From positions 1,054,001 through 1,118,000 of the forward strand of contig NZ_JACHMY010000001.1 in NCBI RefSeq assembly GCF_014205135.1: a DNA stretch of 64,000 bases. Direction: 5' to 3'. Made by a program: the position numbers and the translations under genes. The notes beneath the pieces are model-generated. The model saw nothing but the letters and a program-made list of their open reading frames with translations, was not told the origin of the DNA and did not search any database. Shown one piece after another: positions 45,736-55,900 of this stretch (position 1 is the first letter of the stretch; each line of letters begins with the position of its first letter). This DNA is from Kribbella italica (lineage in GTDB: Bacteria > Actinomycetota > Actinomycetes > Propionibacteriales > Kribbellaceae).

Positions 45736-47403
45736 GTGGCGGCACCGCAGAACTATTTGGCACTCATCAAGGTCGTCGGTATCGGCGGAGGCGGCGTGAA
45801 CGCCGTCAACCGGATGATCGAGCACGGTCTGAAGGGCGTTGAGTTCATCGCCATCAACACCGATGCGCAGGCGCTGCTGATGAGCGACGCGGACGTCAAG
45901 CTCGACATCGGCCGCGAGGAGACCCGCGGACTCGGTGCGGGCGCGAACCCCGCCATCGGGCAGAAGGCCGCCGAGGACCACGCGGAGGAGATCGAGGAGG
46001 CGCTCAAGGGCGCCGACATGGTCTTCGTCACTGCGGGTGAGGGCGGCGGGACCGGCACCGGTGGCGCGCCGGTGGTGTCCCGGATCGCCCGCTCGCTCGG
46101 CGCGCTGACGATCGGCGTGGTTACCCGGCCGTTCTCCTTCGAGGGCAAGCGGCGGGCGACCCAGGCGGAGGACGGCATCGCCGCCCTGCGCGAAGAGGTC
46201 GACACCCTGATCGTGATCCCGAACGACCGGCTGCTCACCATCTCCGACCGGGCCGTGTCCGTGCTGGACGCCTTCAAGCAGGCCGACCAGGTGCTGCTGC
46301 AGGGTGTTTCCGGGATCACCGACCTGATCACGACGCCCGGCCTGATCAACGTGGACTTCGCCGACGTCAAGGCCGTGATGTCGAACGCCGGCTCCGCGCT
46401 GATGGGCATCGGCTCGTCCCGCGGCGAGGACCGCGCGGTGGCGGCGGCCGAGGCGGCGATCTCCTCACCGTTGCTCGAGGCAAGCATCGAGGGTGCGCAC
46501 GGCGTCCTGCTGTCGATCGCGGGTGGTTCGGACCTCGGGCTGTTCGAGATCAACGAGGCCGCGCAGCTGGTCTCGGAGTCGGCGCACACCGACGCGAACA
46601 TCATCTTCGGCGCGGTGATCGACGACGCGCTCGGCGACGAGGTCCGGGTGACGGTGATCGCGGCCGGCTTCGACGGCGGCATGCCGAAGCGCCGCGAGCA
46701 GGCGATGAACAGCGCCCGCCCGCAGAACCGCGCCGGCAGCGCCGAGGCCCCGCCCGCCCGCCAGGACAACGGCTTCTCGACGCCGCCGCGCCAGGACAGC
46801 ACCGGCTTCCCGCCGCCGCGCCAGGACGGCTTCGCCGCTCCGCGCCAGGAGAGCTTCTCGGCGCAGATGCACCAGCCGGGCACCGACAACAACCCTCCCG
46901 GGTACTCGCCGGGTGGGGTCGGCACGAACGCCGCGTCGCAGGGCCAGGGTGCTCAGGCCTCGCAGGGTCAGCCCGCGCAGGGCCAGTCTTCCCAGGGCCA
47001 GTCTTCGCAGGGCCAGTCTTCGCAGGGTCAGCAGCCGCAGTCGCAGCCCACGCCGCCGCAGGTCCCGGGCACGGTCCCGTTCAGCAGCAGCAACCCGGCC
47101 CCGGGCTCGAACCAGCCGCCGGCCGAGGAAGCCCAGGTCACCCAGGGCCAGTTCGGTACGCCGCCGTCCGACGACACCGTCCCGGTCCCGGCCAACACCG
47201 AGAACCGCCCCGGCGCCGGCACCACCCACTCGGCCCGCCCCCAGCCCGGCGAGCCGGTCCGCACCCCGCCGCCGGCCCAGTCCAACCCGGCGCCGTACTC
47301 GACCCCGTCGTCCAACCCGACGCCGGCCCAGACCCCACCCACCCGCCCCACCCGCAAGCCGGACCCCGAGGAAGACCTCGACATCCCCGACTTCCTGAAG
47401 TAA
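45736..47403 (+). CDS. ftsZ: Cell division GTPase FtsZ with very long linker
   Basis: 555-residue tubulin homologue that forms the Z ring. GTPase core is residues 1-318: [13 protein letters not shown], the tubulin signature GGGTGTGG (103-110), the T7 synergy loop [11 protein letters not shown]. The conserved C-terminal tail is [11 protein letters not shown], the SepF-binding peptide. Between them lies a linker of about 225 residues with RQD-F repeats (340-372) and [13 protein letters not shown] repeats, against roughly 60-150 usually seen in actinobacteria. GTG start. A terminator follows. Confidence 0.96.
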   Translation: MAAPQNYLALIKVVGIGGGGVNAVNRMIEHGLKGVEFIAINTDAQALLMSDADVKLDIGREETRGLGAGANPAIGQKAAEDHAEEIEEALKGADMVFVTAGEGGGTGTGGAPVVSRIARSLGALTIGVVTRPFSFEGKRRATQAEDGIAALREEVDTLIVIPNDRLLTISDRAVSVLDAFKQADQVLLQGVSGITDLITTPGLINVDFADVKAVMSNAGSALMGIGSSRGEDRAVAAAEAAISSPLLEASIEGAHGVLLSIAGGSDLGLFEINEAAQLVSESAHTDANIIFGAVIDDALGDEVRVTVIAAGFDGGMPKRREQAMNSARPQNRAGSAEAPPARQDNGFSTPPRQDSTGFPPPRQDGFAAPRQESFSAQMHQPGTDNNPPGYSPGGVGTNAASQGQGAQASQGQPAQGQSSQGQSSQGQSSQGQQPQSQPTPPQVPGTVPFSSSNPAPGSNQPPAEEAQVTQGQFGTPPSDDTVPVPANTENRPGAGTTHSARPQPGEPVRTPPPAQSNPAPYSTPSSNPTPAQTPPTRPTRKPDPEEDLDIPDFLK

Positions 47404-47416
47404 CCACCAGCACCCC

Positions 47417-47447
47417 CGAACGCCCCGGCCTCCGGCCGGGGCGTTCG
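47417..47447 (+). terminator. Hairpin terminator after ftsZ
   Basis: CGAACGCCCCGGCC and GGCCGGGGCGTTCG form a perfect 14-bp stem with a TCC loop, 14 bases after the ftsZ stop, followed by CTTTGG. Probably ends the dcw transcript. Confidence 0.85.
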
Positions 47448-47590
47448 CTTTGGTGGGGGGAAGGAGGGCGGTCGCCCCCGGAACGGCTGGGCTCCGCCCG
47501 CCGCCGGCGAGGCCGCCGCCCGCCCAGACCTGCTGGGCTCCGCCCGCCGCCGCGAGGCTTCCGCCCGCCGCCTTTGGCGCGGCTGAGGCT

Positions 47591-48079
47591 TCAGGTCTGT
47601 GGCTTGTAGACCGACACCACCACGCCGTGGCGGGGTTCGCCTGGGCCTGCGTCTTTCAAGGTCGTGATGATCTTGTCCAGCTGAGCGGTCAGTTCCTCGG
47701 CCTGGGGCTTGGTCAGGCGGATGTTGCGGATGTTGAGCATCGGTTCCTCGGCGGTCTGCAGGTCGGCGGCTACCGCCTGCAACGCGATGGCGTTGTTCTC
47801 GCGGGCACCCTCGCCGGTGAAGGTGAACCGGTGAGCACTGCGGCGGTAGTACTGCTCGGTCCCGCCGCGGACCTGGCGGGTTTCGGTCACCTCGACCATC
47901 CCGGCCTCCCGCAGTACGCCGAGGTGGTGCGCGATGTTGCCCTTCCCGGTGCCGAGCGTGACCGCCAGCTGACTGGTCGTCGCGGCCTCCAGCCCCAGGG
48001 CGAAGAGCAGCCGGTGCCGCAGTGGGTGGCCGAGCGCCTTGAACTGCGCGGCCGTGGAGACTTCCAGCTCTTCGTCCAT
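47591..48079 (-). CDS. ArsR-like winged-helix regulator
   Basis: 162-residue winged-helix protein. Early HTH: LEVSTAAQFKALGHPLRHRL, SQLAVTLGTGKGNIAHHLG, then the wing VTETRQVRGGTEQYYRRSAH. A helical C-terminal dimer region follows. It fits the ArsR/SmtB-type or padR-like HTH_20 group without metal ligands that I can recognise. Start at 48079 (MDEELEV) chosen because it matches the fold and the promoter places transcription there; upstream in-frame sequence would run through the palindrome. Divergent from an S41 peptidase. Confidence 0.85.
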   Translation of the reverse strand: MDEELEVSTAAQFKALGHPLRHRLLFALGLEAATTSQLAVTLGTGKGNIAHHLGVLREAGMVEVTETRQVRGGTEQYYRRSAHRFTFTGEGARENNAIALQAVAADLQTAEEPMLNIRNIRLTKPQAEELTAQLDKIITTLKDAGPGEPRHGVVVSVYKPQT

Positions 48080-48085
48080 GAGATC

Positions 48086-48115
48086 AAGCGTCAAGGTTCC
48101 TTGACGCTTTGTCAA
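48086..48115. promoter_or_regulatory. Palindromic operator and promoters shared by the ArsR-like and S41 genes
   Basis: AAGCGTCAAGG-TT-CCTTGACGCTT (48086-48109) is a perfect 11-bp-arm palindrome. On the minus strand TTGACA (48115-48110) and GACGCT give a promoter whose start falls at the regulator's ATG. On the plus strand TTGACG (48101-48106), an 18-base spacer and TTCACT lead to a start at the peptidase ATG. Both transcripts would be leaderless and controlled by one operator. Confidence 0.6.
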
Positions 48116-48137
48116 TCCGCGTGCTTCACTCCTGGCC

Positions 48138-49100
48138 ATGCACAGCGACGAGATCCGAACCATCGTGGACCGCCTGGCCGCCCTCGTGAGCGAGCACTAC
48201 GTGTTCCCCGACGTCGGCCGCGAGATCGCCGACCGCCTGACCAAGGCCGCCGCCGAAGGCCGGTACGACGTACTGACCGACCCCGAGCAGCTGTCCGTCC
48301 AGGTCACCACCGACCTCCAGATCGGCAACCAGGACAAGCATCTGCGCCTCAAGTTCCACCACGGCGAGGTCCCCGACGAGACCGATCCGGTCGAGGAGGA
48401 GAACTACTGGGCGACCCGCGCCCACCTCGACGCCGGCGGGATGGCGCGCGTCGAGCGGCTGCCCGGCAACATCGGGCTGCTCGAGATCAAGCCCCTGCTC
48501 TACGACCCGTCCCACGCCGGCGCCGCCCTGATCGCCGCGATGTCGTTGCTCTCGGCAACAGATGCGCTCATCCTCGACCTCCGCGGCTGCCTCGGCGGAT
48601 CGCCCGACCAGGTCGCGCTGGTCTGCAGCCACCTGTTCGACGGCGAACCGGTGCACCTGAACGATCTGGTCACCCCCGCCACCGGCACGGTCCGCCAGTT
48701 CTGGACCTCCCACGTTCCCGGCCCCCGCTTCGGCGGCACCAAACCGATCTGGGTCCTGACCAGCGGATCCACCTTCTCCGGCGGCGAAGAACTCACCTAC
48801 GACCTGCAGCAGCTCGGCCGGGCGAAGGTCGTCGGCGAACGCACCGGCGGCGGCGCCCACCCGCGGCAGGGCTTCAAACTCCACTCCCACCTGGAAGCGA
48901 CCGTCCCGCTCCACCGCGCGCTCAACCCGGTCTCCGGCACCAACTGGGAAGGCACCGGCATCACCCCCGACCTCGAGGTCCCCGCGACCGACGCGTATGA
49001 CATCGCCTACCGCGAAGCCGTCGACCACGTCCTCGCGCTCCCCGCCACACCCGAACGCCTCCCGCTCCTCGACGAGGCCCGGGCCAGTTTGGTGGGCTGA
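48138..49100 (+). CDS. S41 family peptidase (IRBP-like)
   Basis: 320-residue tail-specific/IRBP-type serine peptidase or binding protein. N-terminal helical domain (LAALVSEHYVFPDVGREIAD), then the S41 core with DALILDLRGCLGGSPDQVAL and LTSGSTFSGGEELTYDLQ holding the probable nucleophile Ser214. No signal peptide is visible, so it may act in the cytoplasm. Likely leaderless. Controlled together with the divergent ArsR-like gene through the palindrome at 48086; substrate unknown. Confidence 0.85.
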   Translation: MHSDEIRTIVDRLAALVSEHYVFPDVGREIADRLTKAAAEGRYDVLTDPEQLSVQVTTDLQIGNQDKHLRLKFHHGEVPDETDPVEEENYWATRAHLDAGGMARVERLPGNIGLLEIKPLLYDPSHAGAALIAAMSLLSATDALILDLRGCLGGSPDQVALVCSHLFDGEPVHLNDLVTPATGTVRQFWTSHVPGPRFGGTKPIWVLTSGSTFSGGEELTYDLQQLGRAKVVGERTGGGAHPRQGFKLHSHLEATVPLHRALNPVSGTNWEGTGITPDLEVPATDAYDIAYREAVDHVLALPATPERLPLLDEARASLVG

Positions 49101-49191
49101 CCCACCAGATGCGCCGGGATGTGCTGCGGCGGGGATGCGGTGCGGTGGGGAGGCCGGGGTGGCGGGTGCGGGGCCGGGCCGGTCAGCTGGG

Positions 49192-49197
49192 TAGCCT
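49192..49197 (+). promoter_or_regulatory. Likely -10 element of a leaderless pgeF transcript
   Basis: TAGCCT, 6 bases upstream of the pgeF GTG, with no ribosome binding site between. Matches the element upstream of murE. Confidence 0.5.
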
Positions 49198-49203
49198 TCA
49201 GGC

Positions 49204-49935
49204 GTGTTCGGTTACGACGAGGTTCTCGGTAGTGCTCGCTTCGCCTTCACCGATCGCTACGGGGGAGCCAGCCTTCCGCCGTACGGCGAACTGAATCTCG
49301 GCAGCGCGGCAGGTGACGAGGCCGAGGCGATCGCCGAGAACTTCCGCCGGGTCGCAGCCGCGTTCGACCTGACCCCGGAGGCAGTCGTCCGGGTCAGCCA
49401 AGTGCACGGCCGCGACGTCCACGTGGTCCGGCCGGAGGACGAGCTCCCGGTCAGCCCGAACCCCAAGGCCGACGCCCTCGTCACGACCCGGACCGACGTC
49501 CTGCTCGCGGTCCGCGCGGCCGACTGCCTGCCCGTCCTGCTCGCCGACCCGGTCAACGGCGTGATCGGCGCCGCCCACTCCGGCCGCCGCGGCCTGTACG
49601 CCGGGGTGGTGCCGGCCACGGTCGACGCGATGCGTGGGCTCGGCGCCGAGTCGATCACCGCCGTACTCGGCCCGTACGCCTGCGGCAACTGCTACGAGGT
49701 GCCGGCGGAGATGCGGGCCGAGGTGGCCGAGCGCGTTCCGGCGTCGTACGCGGAGACGAGTTGGGGTACGCCGTCGATCGATGTCGCCGCCGGGGTGACC
49801 GCGCAGCTGACCGAGCTCGGCGTCGAAGTGGTCGACCGGACACGCTGCACGATCGAGTCCGAGGACCTCTACTCGTACCGGCGCGAGGGCCAGGTCAGCG
49901 GCCGCCTCGCCGGGCTGATCAGGCTCGGCGAATGA
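49204..49935 (+). CDS. pgeF: Peptidoglycan editing factor PgeF (LACC1/YfiH family)
   Basis: 243-residue member of the LACC1/YfiH family. Such enzymes remove misincorporated Ser from UDP-MurNAc precursors or act on purine nucleosides. Conserved metal-site residues: VSQVHGRDVHVV, VRAADCLPVLLADP and IGAAHSGRRGLYAGVV (His/Cys). The C-terminal ESEDLYSYRREGQVSGRLAG is typical. It regularly follows ftsZ in actinobacteria. GTG start, probably leaderless; stop overlaps the next gene. Confidence 0.93.
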   Translation: MFGYDEVLGSARFAFTDRYGGASLPPYGELNLGSAAGDEAEAIAENFRRVAAAFDLTPEAVVRVSQVHGRDVHVVRPEDELPVSPNPKADALVTTRTDVLLAVRAADCLPVLLADPVNGVIGAAHSGRRGLYAGVVPATVDAMRGLGAESITAVLGPYACGNCYEVPAEMRAEVAERVPASYAETSWGTPSIDVAAGVTAQLTELGVEVVDRTRCTIESEDLYSYRREGQVSGRLAGLIRLGE

Positions 49936-50672
49936 CCGGCGAGGAAGACCGGGCTGGGCGAACGACCCGCGAGGACGAGCTGCGGGGCAACGTCGCGCAG
50001 GTCCGCGAGCGGATCCGCGCGGCCTGCGCGGGCGCCGGACGCCCTGAGGACTCGGTCACACTGGTCGCGATCACCAAGACGTTCCCGCTCGAGGACGTCC
50101 GGACGCTCGCCGCGCTCGGCGTCACCGACACGGGGGAGAACCGCGAGCAGGAGCTGAAGCAGAAGGCGCCCGACGCGCCGGGGCTCACCTGGCACTTCGT
50201 CGGGCAGCTCCAGTCGAACAAGGCCCGCTCGGTCGTGCGGCTCGCCCAGGTCGTGCACTCCGTCGACCGGCTCTCGCTGGTCGGCGCGCTGTCGAAGGCC
50301 GCGGTGGCCGAAGAGAAAACTGTGCGGTGTCTGCTGCAGGTGAGCCTCGCGTCGTACGGGCCTGAGGGCGCCGAGACGGGGATGAGCCGCGGCGGGGTCG
50401 CGCCGGGCGACGTGCCGGACCTTGCGGGTGCTGTCGCCGGCGCCGACGGGCTGGAACTCGGTGGGGTGATGGCCGTTGCACCGTTGGGATCCGACCCCGA
50501 CGAGGCCTTCGCCGCGCTCCGTGCGGTGTCGTCGCGGCTACGCTCCGAACACGCCGGCGCCGGCTGGATCTCGGCCGGGATGACCGGTGACCTGGAGGCG
50601 GCGATCAGGCAGGGAGCGACACACGTCCGGCTCGGGCGTGCATTACTCGGAACGCGTCCCCCACTGGGCTAG
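49932..50672 (+). CDS. YggS/PLPBP pyridoxal phosphate homeostasis protein
   Basis: 246-residue PLP-binding protein of the YggS/PROSC family, an alanine-racemase-like barrel that buffers PLP rather than catalysing a known reaction. PLP lysine is K49 in VALAITKTF-type context (VTLVAITKTFP). GENREQELKQK, WHFVGQLQSNKARSVV and GMTGDLEAAIRQGATHVRLG are typical. Overlaps pgeF by ATGA. Stands between pgeF and sepF as in many Gram-positive dcw clusters. Confidence 0.94.
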   Translation: MTGEEDRAGRTTREDELRGNVAQVRERIRAACAGAGRPEDSVTLVAITKTFPLEDVRTLAALGVTDTGENREQELKQKAPDAPGLTWHFVGQLQSNKARSVVRLAQVVHSVDRLSLVGALSKAAVAEEKTVRCLLQVSLASYGPEGAETGMSRGGVAPGDVPDLAGAVAGADGLELGGVMAVAPLGSDPDEAFAALRAVSSRLRSEHAGAGWISAGMTGDLEAAIRQGATHVRLGRALLGTRPPLG

Positions 50673-50741
50673 TGTCGACATCGAGTGGATCGCGAGGTCT
50701 GCTCACTTGTCGGAGGACCGGATTCGAAGGGCTGGAGGGCC

Positions 50742-51314
50742 ATGAGCGGCGCGCTGCGCAAGATGGGTGTGTACCTCGGCTTGGTCGAGGACGGCGAGCG
50801 CTACAACGCGCGCTACGACGACGAGTACGACGACTACGACGAGTACGAGGACGACGTCGTCGACGGGGAGTCCCACGAGACCGAACCGGTCCGCGAGTCC
50901 CGGGACGCGCGTGACCCGCGCGACAGTCGCGAGGTCCGCGACGGTCGTGACCCGCGCGACCGCGAGGAGCAGGGCGCGACGGTCAGCAAGTTTCCAGATC
51001 GGCGTGGAGTCTCACCTTCCCCGGAGGTTACCGAGTTGGCCCGCATCACCACCGTGCACCCGCGCAGCTACAACGAGGCGCGCGTCATCGGTGAGCACTT
51101 CCGTGACGGTACGCCCGTCATCATGAACCTGACCGAGATGGACCACGCCGACGCCAAGCGGCTGGTCGACTTCGCCGCCGGGCTGATCTTCTGCTGCCGT
51201 GGCTCGATCGAACGGATCACCACCAAGGTGTTCCTGGTCTGCCCGCCGAACGTGACGGTCGCCGCGGAGGAGAAGGAGAAGATCGCCGCGGACGGGTTCT
51301 ACAACCAGAGCTAG
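50742..51314 (+). CDS. sepF: Z-ring anchor SepF
   Basis: 190-residue SepF, which tethers FtsZ filaments to the membrane in actinobacteria lacking FtsA. N-terminal amphipathic helix ([15 protein letters not shown]), an acidic Tyr/Asp stretch, an Arg/Asp-repeat linker ([17 protein letters not shown], about 58-80), then the FtsZ-binding dimer domain ([20 protein letters not shown] and [20 protein letters not shown]). ATG with GGAGGG upstream chosen over an earlier in-frame ATG at 50685. Confidence 0.94.
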   Translation: MSGALRKMGVYLGLVEDGERYNARYDDEYDDYDEYEDDVVDGESHETEPVRESRDARDPRDSREVRDGRDPRDREEQGATVSKFPDRRGVSPSPEVTELARITTVHPRSYNEARVIGEHFRDGTPVIMNLTEMDHADAKRLVDFAAGLIFCCRGSIERITTKVFLVCPPNVTVAAEEKEKIAADGFYNQS

Positions 51315-51357
51315 TGGGCTCCCGTGACTTCCCCGGTCTTCTACACTCATTGACGAC

Positions 51358-51663
51358 ATGGTTGCTCTAGCGCTCGTCCTCAGTGTTCTCAGCTGGGTAC
51401 TGCTCGCCTTCTTCCTGCTCCTGGTGGCGCGGTTCGTACTCAGTTTGATCGTCATGTTCGCGCCCCAGTGGCACCCCAAGGGCCCGCTGCTGCTGCTGTT
51501 CGAACTGGTCTACTCCGTGACGGACCCGTTCCTGCGGCCCCTGCGCCGCATCCTGCCCCCGATCGGGGCGGGCGGGATCCGGATCGACCTGTCCATGCTG
51601 ATGTTGTTCGTGCTCGTCTCGCTGGCGATGTCGGTCAACAACACCGCGATCCGGTCCCTGTGA
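51358..51663 (+). CDS. YggT family membrane protein
   Basis: 101-residue YggT protein with two membrane helices (about 5-33 and 80-98). FELVYSVTDPFLRPLRRILPP is the family signature between them. Function unknown, but it is always near sepF and divIVA in this phylum. ATG start 10 bases after a TACACT that may serve as -10; no clear ribosome binding site. Confidence 0.92.
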   Translation: MVALALVLSVLSWVLLAFFLLLVARFVLSLIVMFAPQWHPKGPLLLLFELVYSVTDPFLRPLRRILPPIGAGGIRIDLSMLMLFVLVSLAMSVNNTAIRSL

Positions 51664-51871
51664 GCGGCCGGGAACGTACCCCGGCCGGACCGTCGCGGGG
51701 CAGCTTGAGGAAGCGGCAGGAGGGGTAGAAGCAGACCGAGCAAGCCGGCGAGGGTCAAGTTGTCGCCCGGCCCGGATTCCGCCAGAACACAACGAAGCGA
51801 TAACGTGATCTACTGAGTCGCCGGGGTTTGCGCCCCAGACTCCGCCAAGACACAGACAAACGAGGTGAAAG

Positions 51872-52636
51872 ATGCCGCTGACGCCGGATGACGTCCGCTC
51901 GAAGCAGTTCACGCCCGTCCGATTGCGGGAGGGTTACGACGTCACTGAGGTCGACTCCTTCCTCGACGAGGTGGAGGCCGAGCTCGAGCGCCTTCTTGCC
52001 GAGAACGAGGAGCTGCGCGCGAAGCTGGCGGCGGCCCAGCGCGCTGGTGCGGGTCAGGAACGGCCGGTCGACCAGACCGCCGCTCTCCCGCCCGTCGTGC
52101 AACAGCCCAAGCCCGCTCCGGTCGTGGTCGAGAAGCCGGAGGAGAAGCCCCCAGTCGTCGCTCCCGCTGTAGCGGCCGCGGGGGCTGCTGCGGCAGCAGG
52201 GACCGTCGGCGACGCGTCCAGCTCCGCCGTACGGCTGCTCGAGATGGCCACCAAGCACTCCGACGACCTGGTCCAGGAGGCGAAGGACACCGCCGACAAG
52301 ATCATCGGTGAGGCCCGCGCCAAGGCCGAGCGGCTGGAGAACGAGGCCCGCGGCAAGGCCGACCGGATGACCGGTGAGGCCCGCGCCCGCGCCGAGAAGC
52401 TCGACGGCGAGATCGCCGAGCGACGCGCGCAGATGCTGGGGACCCTGGAGAAGCAGAAGGGCCAGCTCGAGCGCACGATCGACGACCTGCACGCCTACGA
52501 GCGCGAGTACCGCAGCCGCCTGAAGACGTACTTCACCGAGCAGCTCAAGGCGCTCGGCAACGGCGACGACACGCTCAGCCCGCGCAACGGCTTCCGCCCG
52601 GAGGCCCGCGCGCAGGCTCACGGTCACGGCGTGTAA
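51872..52636 (+). CDS. divIVA: Polar growth protein DivIVA (Wag31)
   Basis: 254-residue coiled-coil protein that marks cell poles or the septum. N-terminal lipid-binding domain LTPDDVRSKQFTPVRLREGY with FLDEVEAELERLLAENEEL, a Pro/Ala-rich linker (about 60-112), a coiled coil (about 115-230) with KAKAERLENEARGKADRM repeats and DDLHAYEREYRSRLKTY, and a His/Gln-rich end. AGGTG just upstream of the ATG. Last gene before a set of terminator hairpins. Confidence 0.95.
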   Translation: MPLTPDDVRSKQFTPVRLREGYDVTEVDSFLDEVEAELERLLAENEELRAKLAAAQRAGAGQERPVDQTAALPPVVQQPKPAPVVVEKPEEKPPVVAPAVAAAGAAAAAGTVGDASSSAVRLLEMATKHSDDLVQEAKDTADKIIGEARAKAERLENEARGKADRMTGEARARAEKLDGEIAERRAQMLGTLEKQKGQLERTIDDLHAYEREYRSRLKTYFTEQLKALGNGDDTLSPRNGFRPEARAQAHGHGV

Positions 52637-52653
52637 ACAACACCTCGGGTGAG

Positions 52654-52682
52654 GAGGCGGTGCTTTCCGGCGGCACCGCCTC
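52654..52682 (+). terminator. Hairpin terminator after divIVA
   Basis: GAGGCGGTGC and GCACCGCCTC pair across a 9-base loop, 17 bases after the stop, followed by TTCGTC. Confidence 0.8.
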
Positions 52683-52792
52683 TTCGTCATGTCCGGGAAC
52701 TTCTGACTGACCGCGCCGCCGCGGTGACTCAGCGTCAGAATCCGGTCCGAGTGTTGAACTGAACGCAGTCTTTACCAAAGTCCGGAAGCACC

Positions 52793-52839
52793 AACGCAGC
52801 GGGGCCCGAGCCTGAATCCAGGCCGGGCCCCGCTGCGTT
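52793..52839. terminator. Large hairpin between divIVA and ileS
   Basis: Outer arms AACGCAGCGGGGCCCG and CGGGCCCCGCTGCGTT are perfect (16 bp). An inner GCCTG/CAGGC stem with AATC loop continues after one bulged A. It lies between convergent genes and can act in both directions. Confidence 0.8.
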
Positions 52840-52882
52840 CGCACGATCTGCCGGCTCCCCGGCTCCCCTCTGTTTTTCCCCT

Positions 52883-52923
52883 ACCTGCCTGTCGCCCCGG
52901 CGCAGCCGGGGCGACAGGCAGGT
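52883..52923 (-). terminator. Large hairpin at the 3' end of ileS
   Basis: ACCTGCCTGTCGCCCCGG and CCGGGGCGACAGGCAGGT form a perfect 18-bp stem with a five-base loop, five bases from the ileS stop. Confidence 0.82.
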
Positions 52924-52928
52924 GCAGT

Positions 52929-55900
52929 TCAGGCCTTGGTCAACCAGTAGGTCAGACCGAGGTCCTCGTCGGTCCCGGTGCTGAGGCCGTCGGTTGCCTC
53001 GGGCGCCGATTGGACCACCGCGGTGGCGAGCACCTCGCGGGCGACGTCGTCCGCGTGCTTGCCGAGGGCATCGGCCAGTTCGGAGTCGGTGGCGTTGAGC
53101 CAGACGCTGATCCGGTCCGACACCTCCAGGCCGGCGTTCTTGCGGGCCTCCTGCAGGGTCCGGACCACCTCGCGGGCCAGGCCGGCCTGCTTCAGCTCCG
53201 GCGTGACCTCCAGGTCCAGCGCGACGGTCTCGCCCTGCTCGTTGACCACCGACCAGCCCTCGCGCGGCCGCTCCGAGATCAGCACCTCGTCGGCGCTCAC
53301 CTCGACCGGCTCGCCCTCGACCTGCACGGTCGCCGTACCGGACGCCTTCAGCGCCGTGGCCAGCGCGGCCGCGTCGGCCGCGGCGATCGCCTTGGCCACC
53401 ACCGGCGTCTGCTTGGCGAACCGCTTGCCCAGCTCCCGGAAGTTGCCCTTGGCCGAGTGCTCGACCAGGTCGGCACCGGCCGACGACAGCGGCTCGACCG
53501 TGCCGACGTTCAGCTCCTCGGCGATCTCGCGCAGCAGTTCGCCGGACAGGTCCGCGATCGCCGCCGACCCGACCAGCGCACGGCTGAGCGGCTGCCGGGT
53601 CCGGACCTTCGCCTCGGCCCGCGCCGACCGGCCCAGCTCGACGACCCGCTTGGCCATCGACACGTGGGTCGCCAGGGTGTCGTCGATCAGCGCGGCGTCG
53701 TACGCCGGGAACGTCGACAGGTGCACCGACTCCGGCAGCCCCGGCGTGACCGGCCGGAACACGTCCTGCCAGACCCGCTCGGTCAGGAACGGCGTCAGCG
53801 GCGCCATCAGCCGGGTCAGCACGTCGAGCGTCTCGTGCAGCGTCGCCAGCGCGCCGGTGTCACCGGCCCAGAAGCGGCGCCGCGAACGCCGTACGTACCA
53901 GTTCGACAGCGTGTCGACGAACGAGCTGATCAGCGCGCCCAGCTTCTGCGTGTCGTACCCGGCGTAGGCCTCGTCGGCGTCGCGGACCAGCCGGTGCGTC
54001 TCGCTGACCAGCCAGCGGTCCAGCACCGAGCGCTCGGCGACCGGCGGGACGTCGGACGGGTCCCAGTCGGCCAGCCGCGCGTACAGCGCGTGGAAGGCGG
54101 CCGTGTTCCAGTACGTCAGCAACACCTTGCGAACGATCTCGTTCAGCACGTTCGGCCCGATGCCGCGCGCCTTCCACGGCGAGCCGGAGGCGGCCATGAA
54201 CCAGCGCACCGCGTCCGCGCCGTGGTCGTCCATCAGCGGGATCGGCTCGAGGATGTTGCCCAGGTGCTTGGACATCTTCCGGCCGTCCTCGGCCAGGATG
54301 AGCCCCAGGCAAACCACGTTGCGGTACGACGACTCGTCGAACACCAGCGTGCCGATCGCCATCAGCGTGTAGAACCAGCCGCGGGTCTGGTCGATCGCCT
54401 CGGAGATGAAGTCGGCCGGGTAGGCCTTCTCGAACTTCTCCTTCGAGCCGTCCACCCACGGGTAGCCCCACTGGGCGAACGGCATCGAGCCCGAGTCGTA
54501 CCAGGCGTCGATCACCTCGGCGACCCGGTGCGACTCACCGCCGCAGGTCGGGCAGGCGAAGGTGATGTCGTCGACGTATGGGCGGTGCGGGTCGGTGCTG
54601 CTCAGGTCGCGGCCGGCCAGCTCGCCGAGCTCGGCCAGCGAGCCGACGCAGACCAGGTGCTCCTCGGCGCAGCGCCAGATCGGCAGCGGCGTACCCCAGT
54701 AGCGGGAGCGGGAGACAGACCAGTCGATGTTGTTGCGCAGCCAGTCGCCGTACCGGCCCCACTTGACCGACTCGGGGAACCAATTGGTCTTCTCGTTCTC
54801 GCGCAGCAGCGCGTCCTTGACCTGCGTGGTGCGGATGTACCAGGACGGCAGCGCGTAGTACATGACCGGCGTGTGGCAGCGCCAGCAGTGCGGGTACGGG
54901 TGCTCGTACGGCAGATGGCGGAACAGCACGCCCCGGGCGTCGAGGTCCTTGACCAGGTCCTGGTCGGCCTTCTTGAAGAACTGGCCACCGACCAGCGGCA
55001 GGTCCGCGTCGAAGCGGCCGTCCGGACCGACCGGCTTCACCACCGGCAGGTCGTACGCCTTGGCGACCAGGAGGTCGTCGGCGCCGAAGGCAGGGGACTG
55101 GTGGACCAGACCGGTGCCGTCCTCGGTGGTGACGTACTCGGCCAGTACGACGTAGTGGGCCGGCTCGTCGAACGCGACCAGCTCGAACGGCCGCTGGTAG
55201 GTCCAGCGCTCCAGCTCGCGGCCGGCGTACGTGTTGGTCACCGTCCAGCCCTCGCCGAGCGAGCCGAGCAGCGGCTCCGCGACGACCAGGGACTCGGTGC
55301 CGTCGGTCGCGACGACGTAGTCGACGTCCGGGTGCACGGCGACGGCGGTGTTGGAGACCAGGGTCCACGGGGTCGTGGTCCAGACCAGCAGCGACGCCTG
55401 ACCGGCCAGCGGACCGGAGGTCAGCGGGAAGCGGACGTAGACCGACGGGTCGACGACGGTCTCGTAGCCCTGGGCCAGCTCGTGGTCCGACAGGCCGGTG
55501 CCGCAGCGCGGGCAGTACGGCGTGATCCGGTAGTCCTCGACCAGCAGGCCCTTGTCGTAGATCTGCTTGAGCGACCACCAGACGGACTCGACGTACTGCG
55601 GGTCCATCGTCTTGTACGGGTGCTCCATGTCGACCCAGTAGCCCATCCGGCTGGTCAGCTCGGTGAACGCGTCGACGTTGCGCAGCACGGACTCGCGGCA
55701 CTTGGCGTTGAACTCGGCGATGCCGTACGCCTCGATGTCGTTCTTGCCGCTGAAACCGAGCTCCTTCTCCACCGCGACCTCGACCGGCAGGCCGTGGCAG
55801 TCCCAGCCGGCCTTGCGCTCGACCGAGAAGCCCTTCATGGTCCGGTACCGCGGGAAGAGGTCCTTGAAGACCCGGGCCTCGATGTGGTGGGTGCCGGGCA

